A stretch of DNA of 64,000 bases from Hoeflea prorocentri (GTDB lineage Bacteria; Pseudomonadota; Alphaproteobacteria; Rhizobiales; Rhizobiaceae): positions 1,550,001 through 1,614,000 of the forward strand of contig NZ_JAPJZI010000001.1 of NCBI RefSeq assembly GCF_027944115.1. Reading direction: 5' to 3'. The position numbers were made by a program, and so were the translations under genes. Below, one piece after another: positions 1 to 6,952 of this stretch (position 1 is the first letter of the stretch; each line of letters opens with the position of its first letter). The notes under the pieces were generated by a model. That model did not search any database. It was not told the origin of the DNA and saw nothing but the letters and a program-made list of their open reading frames with translations.

Positions 1-597
1 GATTGCATCCGCGAGCGCCTTGTATTTGGCCTTCTGGCCGCTTTGCAGATCGTTTGCGCCCGTCTGAAACAGCGCTGAAGAATAGGTCATGCTCGGGTCG
101 AGCCATTTTTCATAGAAGGCATTGCCGAGATCGTAATGGGCGGAAATGTTCTTCCTGGCCTGCGACTTTGTATTTGACCGGAACAGGTGCCGCAGCTTTT
201 CAATGATGCTCGCAATGCCTTGCGCGCCGCTTGCAACATGATTTCCGATGTCGGTATTGACCAGGAAAAGCTCCAGGAAGGTCGGGATGTCCGGGCTTTC
301 CCAGTCACCATCCATATAGCTTTCCGCAACGCCGATCGTCCCACGGCGGAACGCGCTATAGGGCAGGTTCCAGTTGTTGAGGGTGATTTCGGCGCGGGGT
401 CCCGACTCCTGTCCCTCAATGCGGATATGCCTGCCGTCGGGCAAGTTCATGTCCAGGGCGCCGCGCCTCAGCTCGGAAATCGCCCGCAAGGCCAGTTGAG
501 CCTTGAAGGGAAGGCCCCTGGAGATATCACCGACATTGTCTGCCGATACGATTTCTACTGCGTTTTTCACGCCTTCATTTTTGTCCGTGATGTTCAT
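1..597 (-). CDS. Cyclopropane-fatty-acyl-phospholipid synthase family protein (N-terminal 199 aa, runs off the left edge)
   Basis: The first 199 codons of a minus-strand gene are open from an ATG at 597 to the window edge. The protein has the layout of the Cfa/CMAS family: a non-catalytic N-terminal region followed by HYDLGNAFYEKWLD (residues 154-167) and SMTYSSALF, the segment that opens the SAM-dependent methyltransferase domain. Family members transfer a methylene group from SAM to unsaturated acyl chains of membrane phospholipids. The catalytic SAM-binding loop lies outside the window, so activity and exact family (Cfa versus a related lipid methyltransferase) cannot be judged. Plus-strand open frames over this interval are antisense shadows. 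Confidence 0.85.
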   Translation of the reverse strand, partial: MNITDKNEGVKNAVEIVSADNVGDISRGLPFKAQLALRAISELRRGALDMNLPDGRHIRIEGQESGPRAEITLNNWNLPYSAFRRGTIGVAESYMDGDWESPDIPTFLELFLVNTDIGNHVASGAQGIASIIEKLRHLFRSNTKSQARKNISAHYDLGNAFYEKWLDPSMTYSSALFQTGANDLQSGQKAKYKALADAI

Positions 598-855
598 TCG
601 AGTGCCTCCGGTGCGCCTCCAGACGATCCCGCTATGAATAATCGTTACAGACGGAACAATCATTCGTACGGAGCAGGCGCTACATCCACCCATATTGTTC
701 ATCCACCGGCACAGTTATGCAAGTGTGAAGAAACTTCAAGAGCTTAAGAAAACTGTGAGCAGTGGAATTAGCCGGTTATCTTTCGCGCCGGAACCGGAAT
801 TTCGGCATTGAACCCGGCATATGCGGGCCGGATTCAATGCTGTGTGACGCCAGGC

Positions 856-1038
856 TCAACTGACATGTGGCGGGCGCATTTCATGAATGGCCGCTCGAAC
901 ACGCCGCCAGTTTTCCGCGTCTTCGACTTTGCCCTTCGCATCCAGGTCAATCGCTTTTTGCGCTGCTTCGGCTTCTGCACGGTCACCATGTGCGTCCAGA
1001 AGTTGACGGGCATGTTCGACAATCTTGGTGGCTTTCAT
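856..1038 (-). CDS. Conserved small protein, 60 aa, unknown function
   Basis: A short charged helical protein starting MKATKIVEHARQLLDAHG and ending in IRAAIHEMRPPHVS-like sequence (RVRAAIHEMRPPHVS). I recognise the pattern (alanine/glutamate-rich helix followed by a WR..RAAI segment) as a small protein recurring in Rhizobiales, without known function. The start at 1038 is chosen because a GGAGGAG ribosome-binding site sits 5 nt upstream; two further ATGs lie upstream (1041 and 1074) but are placed less well. No signal peptide or membrane segment. It has no evident operon partner. Confidence 0.65.
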   Translation of the reverse strand: MKATKIVEHARQLLDAHGDRAEAEAAQKAIDLDAKGKVEDAENWRRVRAAIHEMRPPHVS

Positions 1039-1388
1039 CATCTCCTCCATTGCTGGATAGGTATCATGTTCCAACCGGAGCCGCAGATCTTGACGCAGGT
1101 CAATCTGTTGGTCATTGCCGCACCCTCATGGCGCGCGTGCCGGAAACAAACACGCCACTTGCGACCATAGGTCCGCTTCTCAGGCCTACTACCATTAGTT
1201 TAGGGCAGTGTTCGCACCGCCGCCACTAAGCATATAGCTGGCGGCATGCTCAAACGCCTCCTTTGCCGGCCGCGAACTCATCAGGATTCATGTGTTGAGC
1301 GGCGGGCTGTGATGTGGGATGACGTCATTGGCGCTAACTTGCGGAAACAGCGATTCAATGACGCAACAAAGGATACTGGAGAACGCCT
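1039..1388. other. Intergenic stretch, no gene seen
   Basis: About 350 bp between the 60-aa gene and the PepSY-like gene. Open frames here are short, mutually overlapping and lack ribosome-binding sites. No tRNA fold or clear terminator was seen. It should contain the promoters of both flanking divergent genes. Confidence 0.4.
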
Positions 1389-1823
1389 TTGAAAAGGATA
1401 TCGAGCACATTTGCGCTGCTGGTTCTGTCGACGCAGATCGCTTGGGCCGACCGACCTGTGACTGCTGAGGAGCATGCAAGGATCAATTCGGTGATTGCCG
1501 CCTTCGGCTGCTTTGCAACCGATATCGAGTTCGATGATGACGACAATCGATATGAGATTGACGACGCGGATTGTGGTGGCCGGGAGCGCTACGACATGGA
1601 GTTGAACACGTCATTTGAGATTGTTGACGGCGAGCGCCCGGTAACGCCGCTGGAAAGGCAATTGATCGACGCGGCGCTGGAGAAACTGGGCTGTAGCGGC
1701 GGGACCGCCGAGTTCGAATTTGACGACAAATATTTCGAGATTGAAGATGTAAGATGCGATGGCGGGCGCTATGAGGTGAAGTTGACCCAGGATTTCGACT
1801 TCATCCAGAAATCGCCGGACTAG
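1389..1823 (+). CDS. Secreted PepSY-like protein with internal duplication, 144 aa
   Basis: An N-terminal signal peptide (residues 1-20, cleavage after AWA) precedes two homologous ~60-residue units. Unit 1 starts RPVTAEEHARI and unit 2 starts RPVTPLERQLI; each has one early Cys, an acidic strand (EFDDDDNRYEIDD and EFDDKYFEIED), a second Cys with a glycine pair, and ends in a D-F-x-x-I motif. This resembles small periplasmic PepSY-domain proteins, which are associated with calcium binding and peptidase inhibition; function here is inferred only. ATG with GGAGAAC upstream. Degenerate copies of its C-terminal end recur at about 490-bp intervals downstream, interleaved with two minus-strand precursor-like genes. 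Confidence 0.7.
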   Translation: MKRISSTFALLVLSTQIAWADRPVTAEEHARINSVIAAFGCFATDIEFDDDDNRYEIDDADCGGRERYDMELNTSFEIVDGERPVTPLERQLIDAALEKLGCSGGTAEFEFDDKYFEIEDVRCDGGRYEVKLTQDFDFIQKSPD

Positions 1824-1933
1824 CCATTGGCTTTGCCATGATCAACAGCAACAGCGCGGCTACCCGGACGTGGCCGCGACCAATTTGTACGTTCGATATG
1901 AGGCGCCGATTTCCGGCTGAGTGCGCGTAGCCG

Positions 1934-2056
1934 CTAGGTGTTGCCCGGAGGCGTAAACGGAATGAACTTTGGCGCTCCGGACACTGTCAGCTTGGCTGTT
2001 ACCTGGCTGAGTTTCGCACGTTCAGTAACGCGCGGCTTTTCATAAGTTTTTTTCAC
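1934..2056 (-). CDS. Putative RiPP-type precursor peptide, copy 1 (40 aa)
   Basis: A GTG-initiated 40-codon gene encodes a peptide beginning VKKTYEKPRVTERAKLSQVT and ending TPPGNT. It matches the short MKKxYEKPxLxKRxxLSxVTA peptides that I know as 'putative RiPP precursors' in Rhizobiales. Y-x-x-P followed by L and T is also the leader pattern read by RRE domains in lasso systems. The paralogue at 2421-2549 conserves the leader half and diverges in the C-terminal half, as leader and core regions do. The terminator-like hairpin downstream (about 1870-1895) has lost its T-run. No maturation enzyme lies nearby. Its short length kept it out of ordinary gene calls. Confidence 0.6.
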   Translation of the reverse strand: MKKTYEKPRVTERAKLSQVTAKLTVSGAPKFIPFTPPGNT

Positions 2057-2100
2057 GACTGTATCCCATCTGTTATGATATTTTTTAAACCAATACTTTC

Positions 2101-2313
2101 TTGGTACTTTCCGGTCAATGCTTCAGAATTTGTATCACTGAAGTTATCCCAAGAACCGTAGCGTTTGATATTGAACAGATGGTGGTCGACGGCCCATCAT
2201 TTCTGAAAACCCGAAACGCCTACCTGGTATACGATGACCTGGGTTGCAGCGGCAAACGCTGCGCGGTGCAATCGGTCCCGGACTTCGGCCTCATCCGGAA
2301 ATCGCTGGGCTAG
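2101..2313 (+). pseudogene. Relic of the PepSY-like gene, second repeat unit
   Basis: The last ~30 codons (DDLGCSGKRCAVQSVPDFGLIRKSLG region) align with the end of the intact gene: acidic pair, Cys, Gly, Arg, then D-F-x-x-I-x-K-S and a TAG stop in the same sequence context. The N-terminal half, including the signal peptide, is not recognisable and there is no ribosome-binding site at the first start codon. It is best read as a decayed copy rather than an expressed gene. Confidence 0.5.
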
Positions 2314-2333
2314 CCCTCGGCACCCATTAGGCG

Positions 2334-2366
2334 AAAAAAGTCGCGGCCACCCGGAAGTGACCGCGA
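2334..2366 (-). terminator. Rho-independent terminator of RiPP-like precursor copy 2
   Basis: On the minus strand a GC-rich hairpin (TCGCGGTCAC paired with GTGGCCGCGA around a TTCCGG loop, 2341-2366) is followed by a run of six T (2334-2339). It lies 55 bp beyond the stop of the 42-aa precursor gene. A homologous hairpin without T-run follows copy 1. Confidence 0.75.
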
Positions 2367-2420
2367 TTGATTCAGAAGTTTGATAAAAGGCGCCGGTTTT
2401 AGACTAGGCGCGGATTGCAG

Positions 2421-2549
2421 CTAGCTGACTTCTTCAATCAGCGGAGGTATTGCAATCTTCCGCACACCAGACGCTGGCGCCACCAGGGCTGTCACCCGGC
2501 TGAGTTTTGAATTTGCAGTAACCTGCGGCTTCTCATAAGCTTTTTTCAC
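2421..2549 (-). CDS. Putative RiPP-type precursor peptide, copy 2 (42 aa)
   Basis: A GTG-initiated gene encodes a peptide beginning VKKAYEKPQVTANSKLSRVT and ending PPLIEEVS. The first 20 residues share K-K-x-Y-E-K-P-x-V-T and K-L-S-x-V-T-A with copy 1, while the C-terminal half differs (rich in A, V, I and P). Nucleotide similarity to copy 1 extends upstream of the start (a conserved block containing CAGATGGG) and downstream into the terminator, so it is a duplicated transcription unit. This copy keeps an intact terminator. The class of modification, if any, cannot be told: neither putative core starts with Gly followed by an acidic residue at 7-9, so it is not a standard lasso core. Confidence 0.6.
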   Translation of the reverse strand: MKKAYEKPQVTANSKLSRVTALVAPASGVRKIAIPPLIEEVS

Positions 2550-2688
2550 AGTACACCCCATCTGTTGCTTGAGCCTTACGACGGATACTTTTCCAGTATT
2601 TGTTAGTCAACAGCCTATTGTTATTTGGGCGAAAGATGTCACAAGAATAACACACTTGGTTGCTGAAACATGCAACGCGTGGCGGGCC

Positions 2689-2804
2689 ACAATTCTGAAA
2701 ACTCGAAATGGACACGCCGTGCTCGCCGATAGGGACCCTGCGGCAAGTGCTAAGAGGTGGAGCGGATCCACGATCCCGGTCTCATCCGAAAACGAACCGG
2801 ATTG
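2689..2804 (+). pseudogene. Relic of the PepSY-like gene, third repeat unit
   Basis: The stretch from TTCTGAAAAC to the TTGA near 2804 aligns by nucleotide with the second-unit relic (for example CTCATCCGAAAACG against CTCATCCGGAAATCG), but the matching residues (PGLIRKRTG) are split over different frames. It is a frame-broken remnant lying just before tRNA-Asn. Confidence 0.45.
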
Positions 2805-2829
2805 AACGTGTTGTGTTGTGAGAAAAAAG

Positions 2830-2904
2830 TGGCTCCCCGGGCCGGATTCGAACCAGCGACCAATTGATTAACAGTCAACTGCTCTACCACTGAGCTACCG
2901 GGGA
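2830..2904 (-). tRNA. tRNA-Asn (anticodon GTT)
   Basis: Read on the minus strand, the 75-nt gene folds as a complete cloverleaf: acceptor TCCCCGG pairs with CCGGGGA, D-arm GCTCAGTGGTAGAGC, anticodon loop with GTT (ACTGTTAATC), T-arm GGTTCGAATCC, and encoded CCA. All four arms are intact. Confidence 0.97.
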
Positions 2905-3063
2905 ACGGGCCATGATGTGGCGTGGGACGGCGTATAGAAAAGAAATACGCCCTTGCCAAGCCATTTCACAAAAAAAATCTTCTGCCTTGCGCATTCGCCT
3001 GCTCGTGGCCAAATGTGCCTGTGCGCCGCGACGTCCATGCGGTCAGCCAGGATTGGGAGAATG

Positions 3064-3339
3064 ATGGCGGATAGCGGTTCGGATCGCCATTCGGTAAACG
3101 GTTCAGCGGGCAAGGTTCTTCGCATCGGCCCATACCGTATTCGCATGCCAGAAAGCCGGCTGCTGCGGATCGGGCTTGGTTGTCTCCTGATATTCTGCGG
3201 TATACTCGGCTTCTTGCCCGTTCTCGGCTTCTGGATGATCCCGCTTGGCCTGCTGGTGCTGTCGCATGATCTTCCAGCCGTGCGCCGTTGGCGTCGGCGT
3301 CTGGCCGTCAAATGGGGGCAGAGGAAGAGAAAACGGTGA
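3064..3339 (+). CDS. Small membrane protein, PGPGW-like, 91 aa
   Basis: After a ~28-residue polar N-terminus there are two short hydrophobic segments (about residues 33-48 and 51-64, GLGCLLIFCGILGF and FWMIPLGLLVL) followed by a strongly basic tail (RRWRRRLAVKWGQRKRKR). This hairpin-plus-basic-tail layout is that of the PGPGW transmembrane family, whose members have a central helix break of the P-G-P-G-W type; here the break reads FLPVLGFW, so the assignment is loose. The ATG at 3064 is preferred over 3061 because GGGAGA lies 4 nt upstream. Function unknown. The macrodomain gene follows 43 bp downstream on the same strand. Confidence 0.65.
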   Translation: MADSGSDRHSVNGSAGKVLRIGPYRIRMPESRLLRIGLGCLLIFCGILGFLPVLGFWMIPLGLLVLSHDLPAVRRWRRRLAVKWGQRKRKR

Positions 3340-3382
3340 CAGGCTGCCCTGATTGCCAACGCTTCCGGGGATCAAGGCATTC

Positions 3383-3898
3383 ATGGAACTGACACCGGTC
3401 AGAACGGATATTACCAAACTCAAGGTCGATGCGGTGGTCAATGCCGCAAACCCGTCTCTTATGGGAGGTGGTGGCGTCGATGGGGCGATCCACCGCGCCG
3501 GTGGGCCGGATATCCTTGCTGAATGCGGGGCGATTATCGACCGGATCGGGCGTTGTGAACCGGGGCAGGCTGTTATCACACATGCCGGACGTCTTCCGGC
3601 CCGTTTTGTCATTCACACGGTCGGTCCGGTGTGGCGTGGAGGTGGCGAGGGGGAAGAGCACGTGCTGGCGTGCTGTTATCAAGCAAGTTTGCAGCTGTGC
3701 TTCGAAAACGGCCTGCGCTCCGTGGCGTTTCCCAATATCAGCACCGGCATTTACGGTTACCCAAAACAGGCCGCTGCGAAAACGGCAATCGAGACAATCA
3801 AAGCGGCCGCCGTCTGCGATCAGATGGAGGCGATTTTCCTGTGCTGTTTTGACTGGGAGAACTTCCAAATCTATCAGGAATTACTTCGGGTTGAGTGA
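3383..3898 (+). CDS. Macrodomain protein, O-acetyl-ADP-ribose deacetylase type (171 aa)
   Basis: A single macrodomain covers the whole protein. Visible signatures are VDAVVNAANPSLMGGGGVDG (residues 15-34), with the substrate-binding NAAN and GGGGVDGAIH, AVITHAGRLPARFVIHTVGP, and PNISTGIYGYP, the second ADP-ribose loop. This is the YmdB/MacroD-type arrangement; such enzymes hydrolyse O-acetyl-ADP-ribose and remove mono-ADP-ribose from acidic residues. The start at 3383 is chosen over an upstream in-frame ATG (3353) because homologues begin right at this strand (MELTPVRTDIT) and GGGGATCAAGG precedes it. It may be cotranscribed with the small membrane gene upstream. Confidence 0.92.
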   Translation: MELTPVRTDITKLKVDAVVNAANPSLMGGGGVDGAIHRAGGPDILAECGAIIDRIGRCEPGQAVITHAGRLPARFVIHTVGPVWRGGGEGEEHVLACCYQASLQLCFENGLRSVAFPNISTGIYGYPKQAAAKTAIETIKAAAVCDQMEAIFLCCFDWENFQIYQELLRVE

Positions 3899-4084
3899 GC
3901 AAATACATAGCGTGAAGCGGCTGTGTGTCGGCGACTGCGAATGACACAGCGGCAACCGATAGCTGCCGGTTACGTTTCGGCAACCTAAAGCTTTTTGAAT
4001 CTGCGGATTTGCAGCAATGCCCTCTTGCGCATCCGTGGTTTTCATTCTAAGTGCGGGCGTCGGTTGAACAGACCGGCCTTGCGA

Positions 4085-4158
4085 GGCCTCGTGGCGGAAT
4101 GGTTACGCAGAGGACTGCAAATCCTTCTATCCCGGTTCGATTCCGGGCGAGGCCTCCA
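4085..4158 (+). tRNA. tRNA-Cys (anticodon GCA)
   Basis: A 74-nt cloverleaf: acceptor GGCCTCG with CGAGGCC, anticodon arm AGGACTGCAAATCCT containing GCA, T-arm CCCGGTTCGATTCCGGG, discriminator T and encoded CCA. No flanking direct repeat of its 3' end was seen in the window. Confidence 0.96.
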
Positions 4159-4386
4159 GCAAATCTCATTTTTCATAGTTCTTACAATCGCATAGCGCGT
4201 AACGCGCCGTGGCGGGGCTTTCTCGAGTTACAGGCCCATGGCCCGATCGGACCCGGGCTGTGCCGAGTGGCGATAAACACTTGTAATTCGGCCGCGAATA
4301 TTTCTTGAACGGGTCATATGCTTGCCTGCGGCAGGGGGTTGGCGTACAAATATTTCTCTCAGCGTTTTGCAAAGTCGGGAATCCAA

Positions 4387-5340
4387 ATGGACCGTGCAGC
4401 ATTCTATGCGGCGCTGCGGCGTCGGTCGAGTGGCGTCTTTGGAACATCGCTTTCCCAACCGCAAGTTGACGGTATGGAGGGGATTATGGACGCCTTCGTC
4501 ACCCACGGAGACGGCCGCCCCAAGACGCTGGCCTATGCTCTTGCCACGGCCTACCATGAAACAGGCCGCCAGATGATGCCGGTGCGCGAGGGATTTGCAA
4601 AAACCGACGCGCAGGCGCGCCAGCGGGTCAACCGCCTTGCTGCCCAGCGCGGACCGAATTCTGCCGTCGCCAAATATGCCAAGCCTCAACCGCCCCACGG
4701 TCACGTCTATTATGGTCGCGGTCAGGTGCAACTCACCTGGAAAAAGAACTACGAGACGTCCAGTGCGGATGCCGGCATCGACCTCGTTCGCTTTCCGGAC
4801 AAGGTCCTTGATCCGGTGATCGGGGCGAGGATCCTTGTTCGCGGACTTCTGGACGGCCGGTGGAACGGTCATGGCCATGGTATTGCGCATTATCTGCCAG
4901 ACAGCGGCACCGATGATCTGCGCAACGCGCGCCGGACAGTCAATATCACAGATAAATGGCAGCAGATCGCCGACTATTACCGGTCCTTCCTCGGAGCGAT
5001 AGAGACGGCGGGTGGCGTGCCGACCACGGTGGTGTCTGAGGATGTCGATACGCCCACGGACACGCCAGGTGCTGAGGTGGGTTCGCCGGAAACGGAAGAG
5101 ACGATCGAAACGGATACTGCCGCCGATGGTGGTGCAACGCCCCTGGACGGGCCGTCGGCGGGCCATGATGAGCCTGACGCGCCGGATGTGGCAGACGCGC
5201 CCGTCATCGCGGAAGACCCGGTCATCCCGGATGCCCCGGTTGTTCCGGAGGTAGCTGATGTTGCTCCCGAGCCTCCTAAAACCGGGCTCGGAGCGCTTTG
5301 GGACAATGTTGTCGGCTTCTTCACCGGCCGGAGCCGATGA
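4387..5340 (+). CDS. GH19-like peptidoglycan or chitin hydrolase with acidic proline-rich C-terminus (317 aa)
   Basis: The N-terminal ~210 residues have the lysozyme-like glycoside hydrolase 19 fold signature: AYALATAYHETG (residues 49-60, with the expected catalytic Glu in YHET) and HVYYGRGQVQLTW (106-118). Phage endolysins and chitinases share this fold. The remaining ~110 residues are low-complexity, rich in E, D, T, P and V, ending in a short GLGALWDNVVGFFTG segment that could be an amphipathic or membrane-associated helix. No signal peptide. ATG at 4387 has GGGA upstream and starts exactly at the domain; the in-frame start at 4318 would add 23 unlikely residues. A domesticated phage lysin is possible but no other phage genes adjoin it. 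Confidence 0.75.
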   Translation: MDRAAFYAALRRRSSGVFGTSLSQPQVDGMEGIMDAFVTHGDGRPKTLAYALATAYHETGRQMMPVREGFAKTDAQARQRVNRLAAQRGPNSAVAKYAKPQPPHGHVYYGRGQVQLTWKKNYETSSADAGIDLVRFPDKVLDPVIGARILVRGLLDGRWNGHGHGIAHYLPDSGTDDLRNARRTVNITDKWQQIADYYRSFLGAIETAGGVPTTVVSEDVDTPTDTPGAEVGSPETEETIETDTAADGGATPLDGPSAGHDEPDAPDVADAPVIAEDPVIPDAPVVPEVADVAPEPPKTGLGALWDNVVGFFTGRSR

Positions 5341-5450
5341 GCCTTGCGTTGGTGCAGTCTCAAGACCGAAAAACCTGCTCCCGAAAACGTGATTTCCGGG
5401 CCGTCGCCTGACCATTGCGGCACCGGTTTGGCGTATCCATATCTCTTTCA

Positions 5451-5565
5451 GTTGCCCCGCCTTAGGGCGGCGGAGGGGATAGCGCTCTCCTTGCGAACCC
5501 CGACCGTAACTCGACCCGCGCAGCGCCGGATGTCACCGCGTTTGCAGGCGCTCAGGCGGGGCAAC
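5451..5565. repeat. 115-bp segment with perfect 12-bp inverted terminal repeats
   Basis: GTTGCCCCGCCT at 5451-5462 is the exact reverse complement of AGGCGGGGCAAC at 5554-5565. The interior is GC-rich and has further short self-complementary blocks. It could be a small repeat element or the base of a structured RNA. No target-site duplication is obvious. Confidence 0.4.
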
Positions 5566-5601
5566 AAATCTTTCTTTCCTGCATATCGTGACAATGCCAA
5601 A

Positions 5602-5630
5602 TTGACGGCCATATTGATTGCTGTTGATAT
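5602..5630 (+). promoter_or_regulatory. Candidate promoter for crtYIB
   Basis: TTGACG (5602-5607), a 17-bp spacer, then TGATAT (5625-5630). The -35 is good and the spacing ideal, the -10 is weak. It lies about 120 bp before the crtY coding start. Confidence 0.35.
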
Positions 5631-5749
5631 GCTTCGGTTGAGTGCGTAAGGGGTAGCAGCTGGTCGGCTCGCTGCAGCCCGCGTGGCGCAGGACCGTCTG
5701 GCATGGCGTCTCAAACGACGACCTGAAGAACAATAAAAGGATTGCGGCA

Positions 5750-6952
5750 CTGGCAGCTTCCGAAACCGATCGCACGGCGAAAGCGGATGTCATCCTGGCG
5801 GGCGGCGGCCTTGCCGGCTGTATCGTGGCGCTGCGTTTGGCCGAATGCGGGATGAGGATCCTGATTGTCGAAGCCTCAGAGCGTATATGCGGCAATCACA
5901 CCTGGTCGTTTCACAAGACCGATATATCACCGCTTGACTATGAGCGGCTGAGGCCAGCCATCGGTTACGAGTGGTCCGGGCAGCAGGTCATCTTTCCCGA
6001 ATTCAAACGAAAACTGTCCACGCCCTATGCCAGCCTGACGTCGGAGCGTCTGCGCGACACGGTCTATGCGGCAGACGGCATTGAGGTTCTTGAAAACACA
6101 CGGATCGAGCAGATTGCCGAAGATGGTGTCGTCCTGTCCGATGGTTCGCAGATTTCCGCAGCGTGTGTGATCGACAGCCGGGGTTTTGCGCCGTCCGAAG
6201 GCCTCAAGCTTGGCTATCAGAAATTTGTCGGTATCGAACTGGAGCTTGGCAAGGCGCATGGCGAGGATGTTCCGACGATCATGGATGCCTCGGTGGATCA
6301 ACTCGACGGCTACCGGTTCTTCTACGTGCTGCCCCTGTCAGACACGCGCCTGCTTATCGAGGATACGCGATACAGCGATAGCGCCGGTCTGGATTTTGAT
6401 GCGCTGCATTCCGATGTTCTTGCCTATGCGGCGAACCGCGGTTGGGTCGTGAAAAGATCAATTCGTACTGAAAAGGGTGTTCTGCCCATCACACTGGCCC
6501 ATGATGCCGAACTGTTCTGGGGCGGCTTTGCGGACCACCTTGCCCCAATCGGTCTTCGTGCGGCACTCTTTCACCCAACGACGGGATACAGCCTGCCGAT
6601 GGCGGTTGAGACGGCGAACATTGTTGCCGGGCTGAAAGCGCCGCTGACGACGGCTGCCGCGCGCCAGGCAGTTTTTGTCCACGCGCAGAAACGTATCGCG
6701 GATCAGGCCTTTTATCGCTTCCTCAACCGTATGCTTTTTCAGGCCGCTGTTCCGTCTCTGCGTTATCGCGTTCTGCAACGGTTTTACCGATTGCCTCAAT
6801 TGCTGATCGAACGCTTTTATGCCGGTCGCATCAGGCGGTCGGACAAACTGAGAATTCTGATCGGAAAACCGCCCGTACCGATCCAAAGGGCGGTCGGTTG
6901 CGTAAGTGAGGCAAGGGCATTGGCAAAGGAGCGGCAGGTGGTGAATGGGTAG
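5750..6952 (+). CDS. crtY: Lycopene beta-cyclase CrtY (non-canonical start, about 400 aa)
   Basis: CrtY converts lycopene to beta-carotene at the membrane, using a bound flavin. The frame shows the dinucleotide-binding strand DVILAGGGLAGCIVALRLAE, GNHTWSFH, YRFFYVLPLSDTRLLIEDT (equivalent of the FLEET motif) and a C-terminal HPTTGYSLP. The first ATG/GTG/TTG in frame is the GTG at 5825, which lies inside the nucleotide-binding motif and would destroy it. The frame is open back to a TAG at 5654, with no ATG, GTG or TTG in between. I place the start at CTG 5750, which has AAAAGGA 8 nt upstream; ATT 5741 is the alternative. A sequencing frameshift is also possible. It overlaps crtI by 8 bp. Confidence 0.85.
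   Translation: MAASETDRTAKADVILAGGGLAGCIVALRLAECGMRILIVEASERICGNHTWSFHKTDISPLDYERLRPAIGYEWSGQQVIFPEFKRKLSTPYASLTSERLRDTVYAADGIEVLENTRIEQIAEDGVVLSDGSQISAACVIDSRGFAPSEGLKLGYQKFVGIELELGKAHGEDVPTIMDASVDQLDGYRFFYVLPLSDTRLLIEDTRYSDSAGLDFDALHSDVLAYAANRGWVVKRSIRTEKGVLPITLAHDAELFWGGFADHLAPIGLRAALFHPTTGYSLPMAVETANIVAGLKAPLTTAAARQAVFVHAQKRIADQAFYRFLNRMLFQAAVPSLRYRVLQRFYRLPQLLIERFYAGRIRRSDKLRILIGKPPVPIQRAVGCVSEARALAKERQVVNG

Larger units (their letters stand above)
1750..2805. repeat. Three-fold tandem repeat, ~490-bp period, carrying PepSY-like ends and RiPP-like precursor genes
   Basis: The same order of landmarks repeats: plus-strand PepSY-like C-terminus with stop, minus-strand hairpin terminator, then a minus-strand gene beginning VKK-x-YEKP. 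Corresponding points are the plus-strand stops at 1823, 2313 and about 2804, the precursor stops at 1934 and 2421, and the precursor starts at 2056 and 2549, giving offsets of 487-493 bp. The third unit keeps only the PepSY-like end before tRNA-Asn. Copies are diverged, so the duplication is not recent. Confidence 0.7.
5341..5749. other. Intergenic stretch before crtY
   Basis: About 400 bp without a convincing gene. It holds a 115-bp segment bounded by 12-bp inverted repeats (5451-5565), a promoter-like block (5602-5630) and a tiny 8-codon frame (ATG at 5703, stop at 5724) that overlaps the leader of crtY in another frame. Confidence 0.4.

Noticed and set aside
187-747. 186-aa plus-strand open frame
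   Set aside because: It is antisense to the cyclopropane synthase-like gene and has no recognisable domain.
1934-2549. Classical lasso peptide precursors
   Set aside because: The leader has YxxP, but neither C-terminal half offers an N-terminal residue and an acidic residue at 7-9 in a convincing register, and no lasso enzymes are in the window. Only 'RiPP-like' is supported.
4085-5340. tRNA-Cys as attachment site of a prophage carrying the endolysin-like gene
   Set aside because: The tRNA is intact, no repeat of its 3' end was found in the window and no other phage genes are present.
4228-5415. 395-aa minus-strand open frame
   Set aside because: It is the antisense of the GH19-like gene, with arginine/histidine-rich shadow composition.
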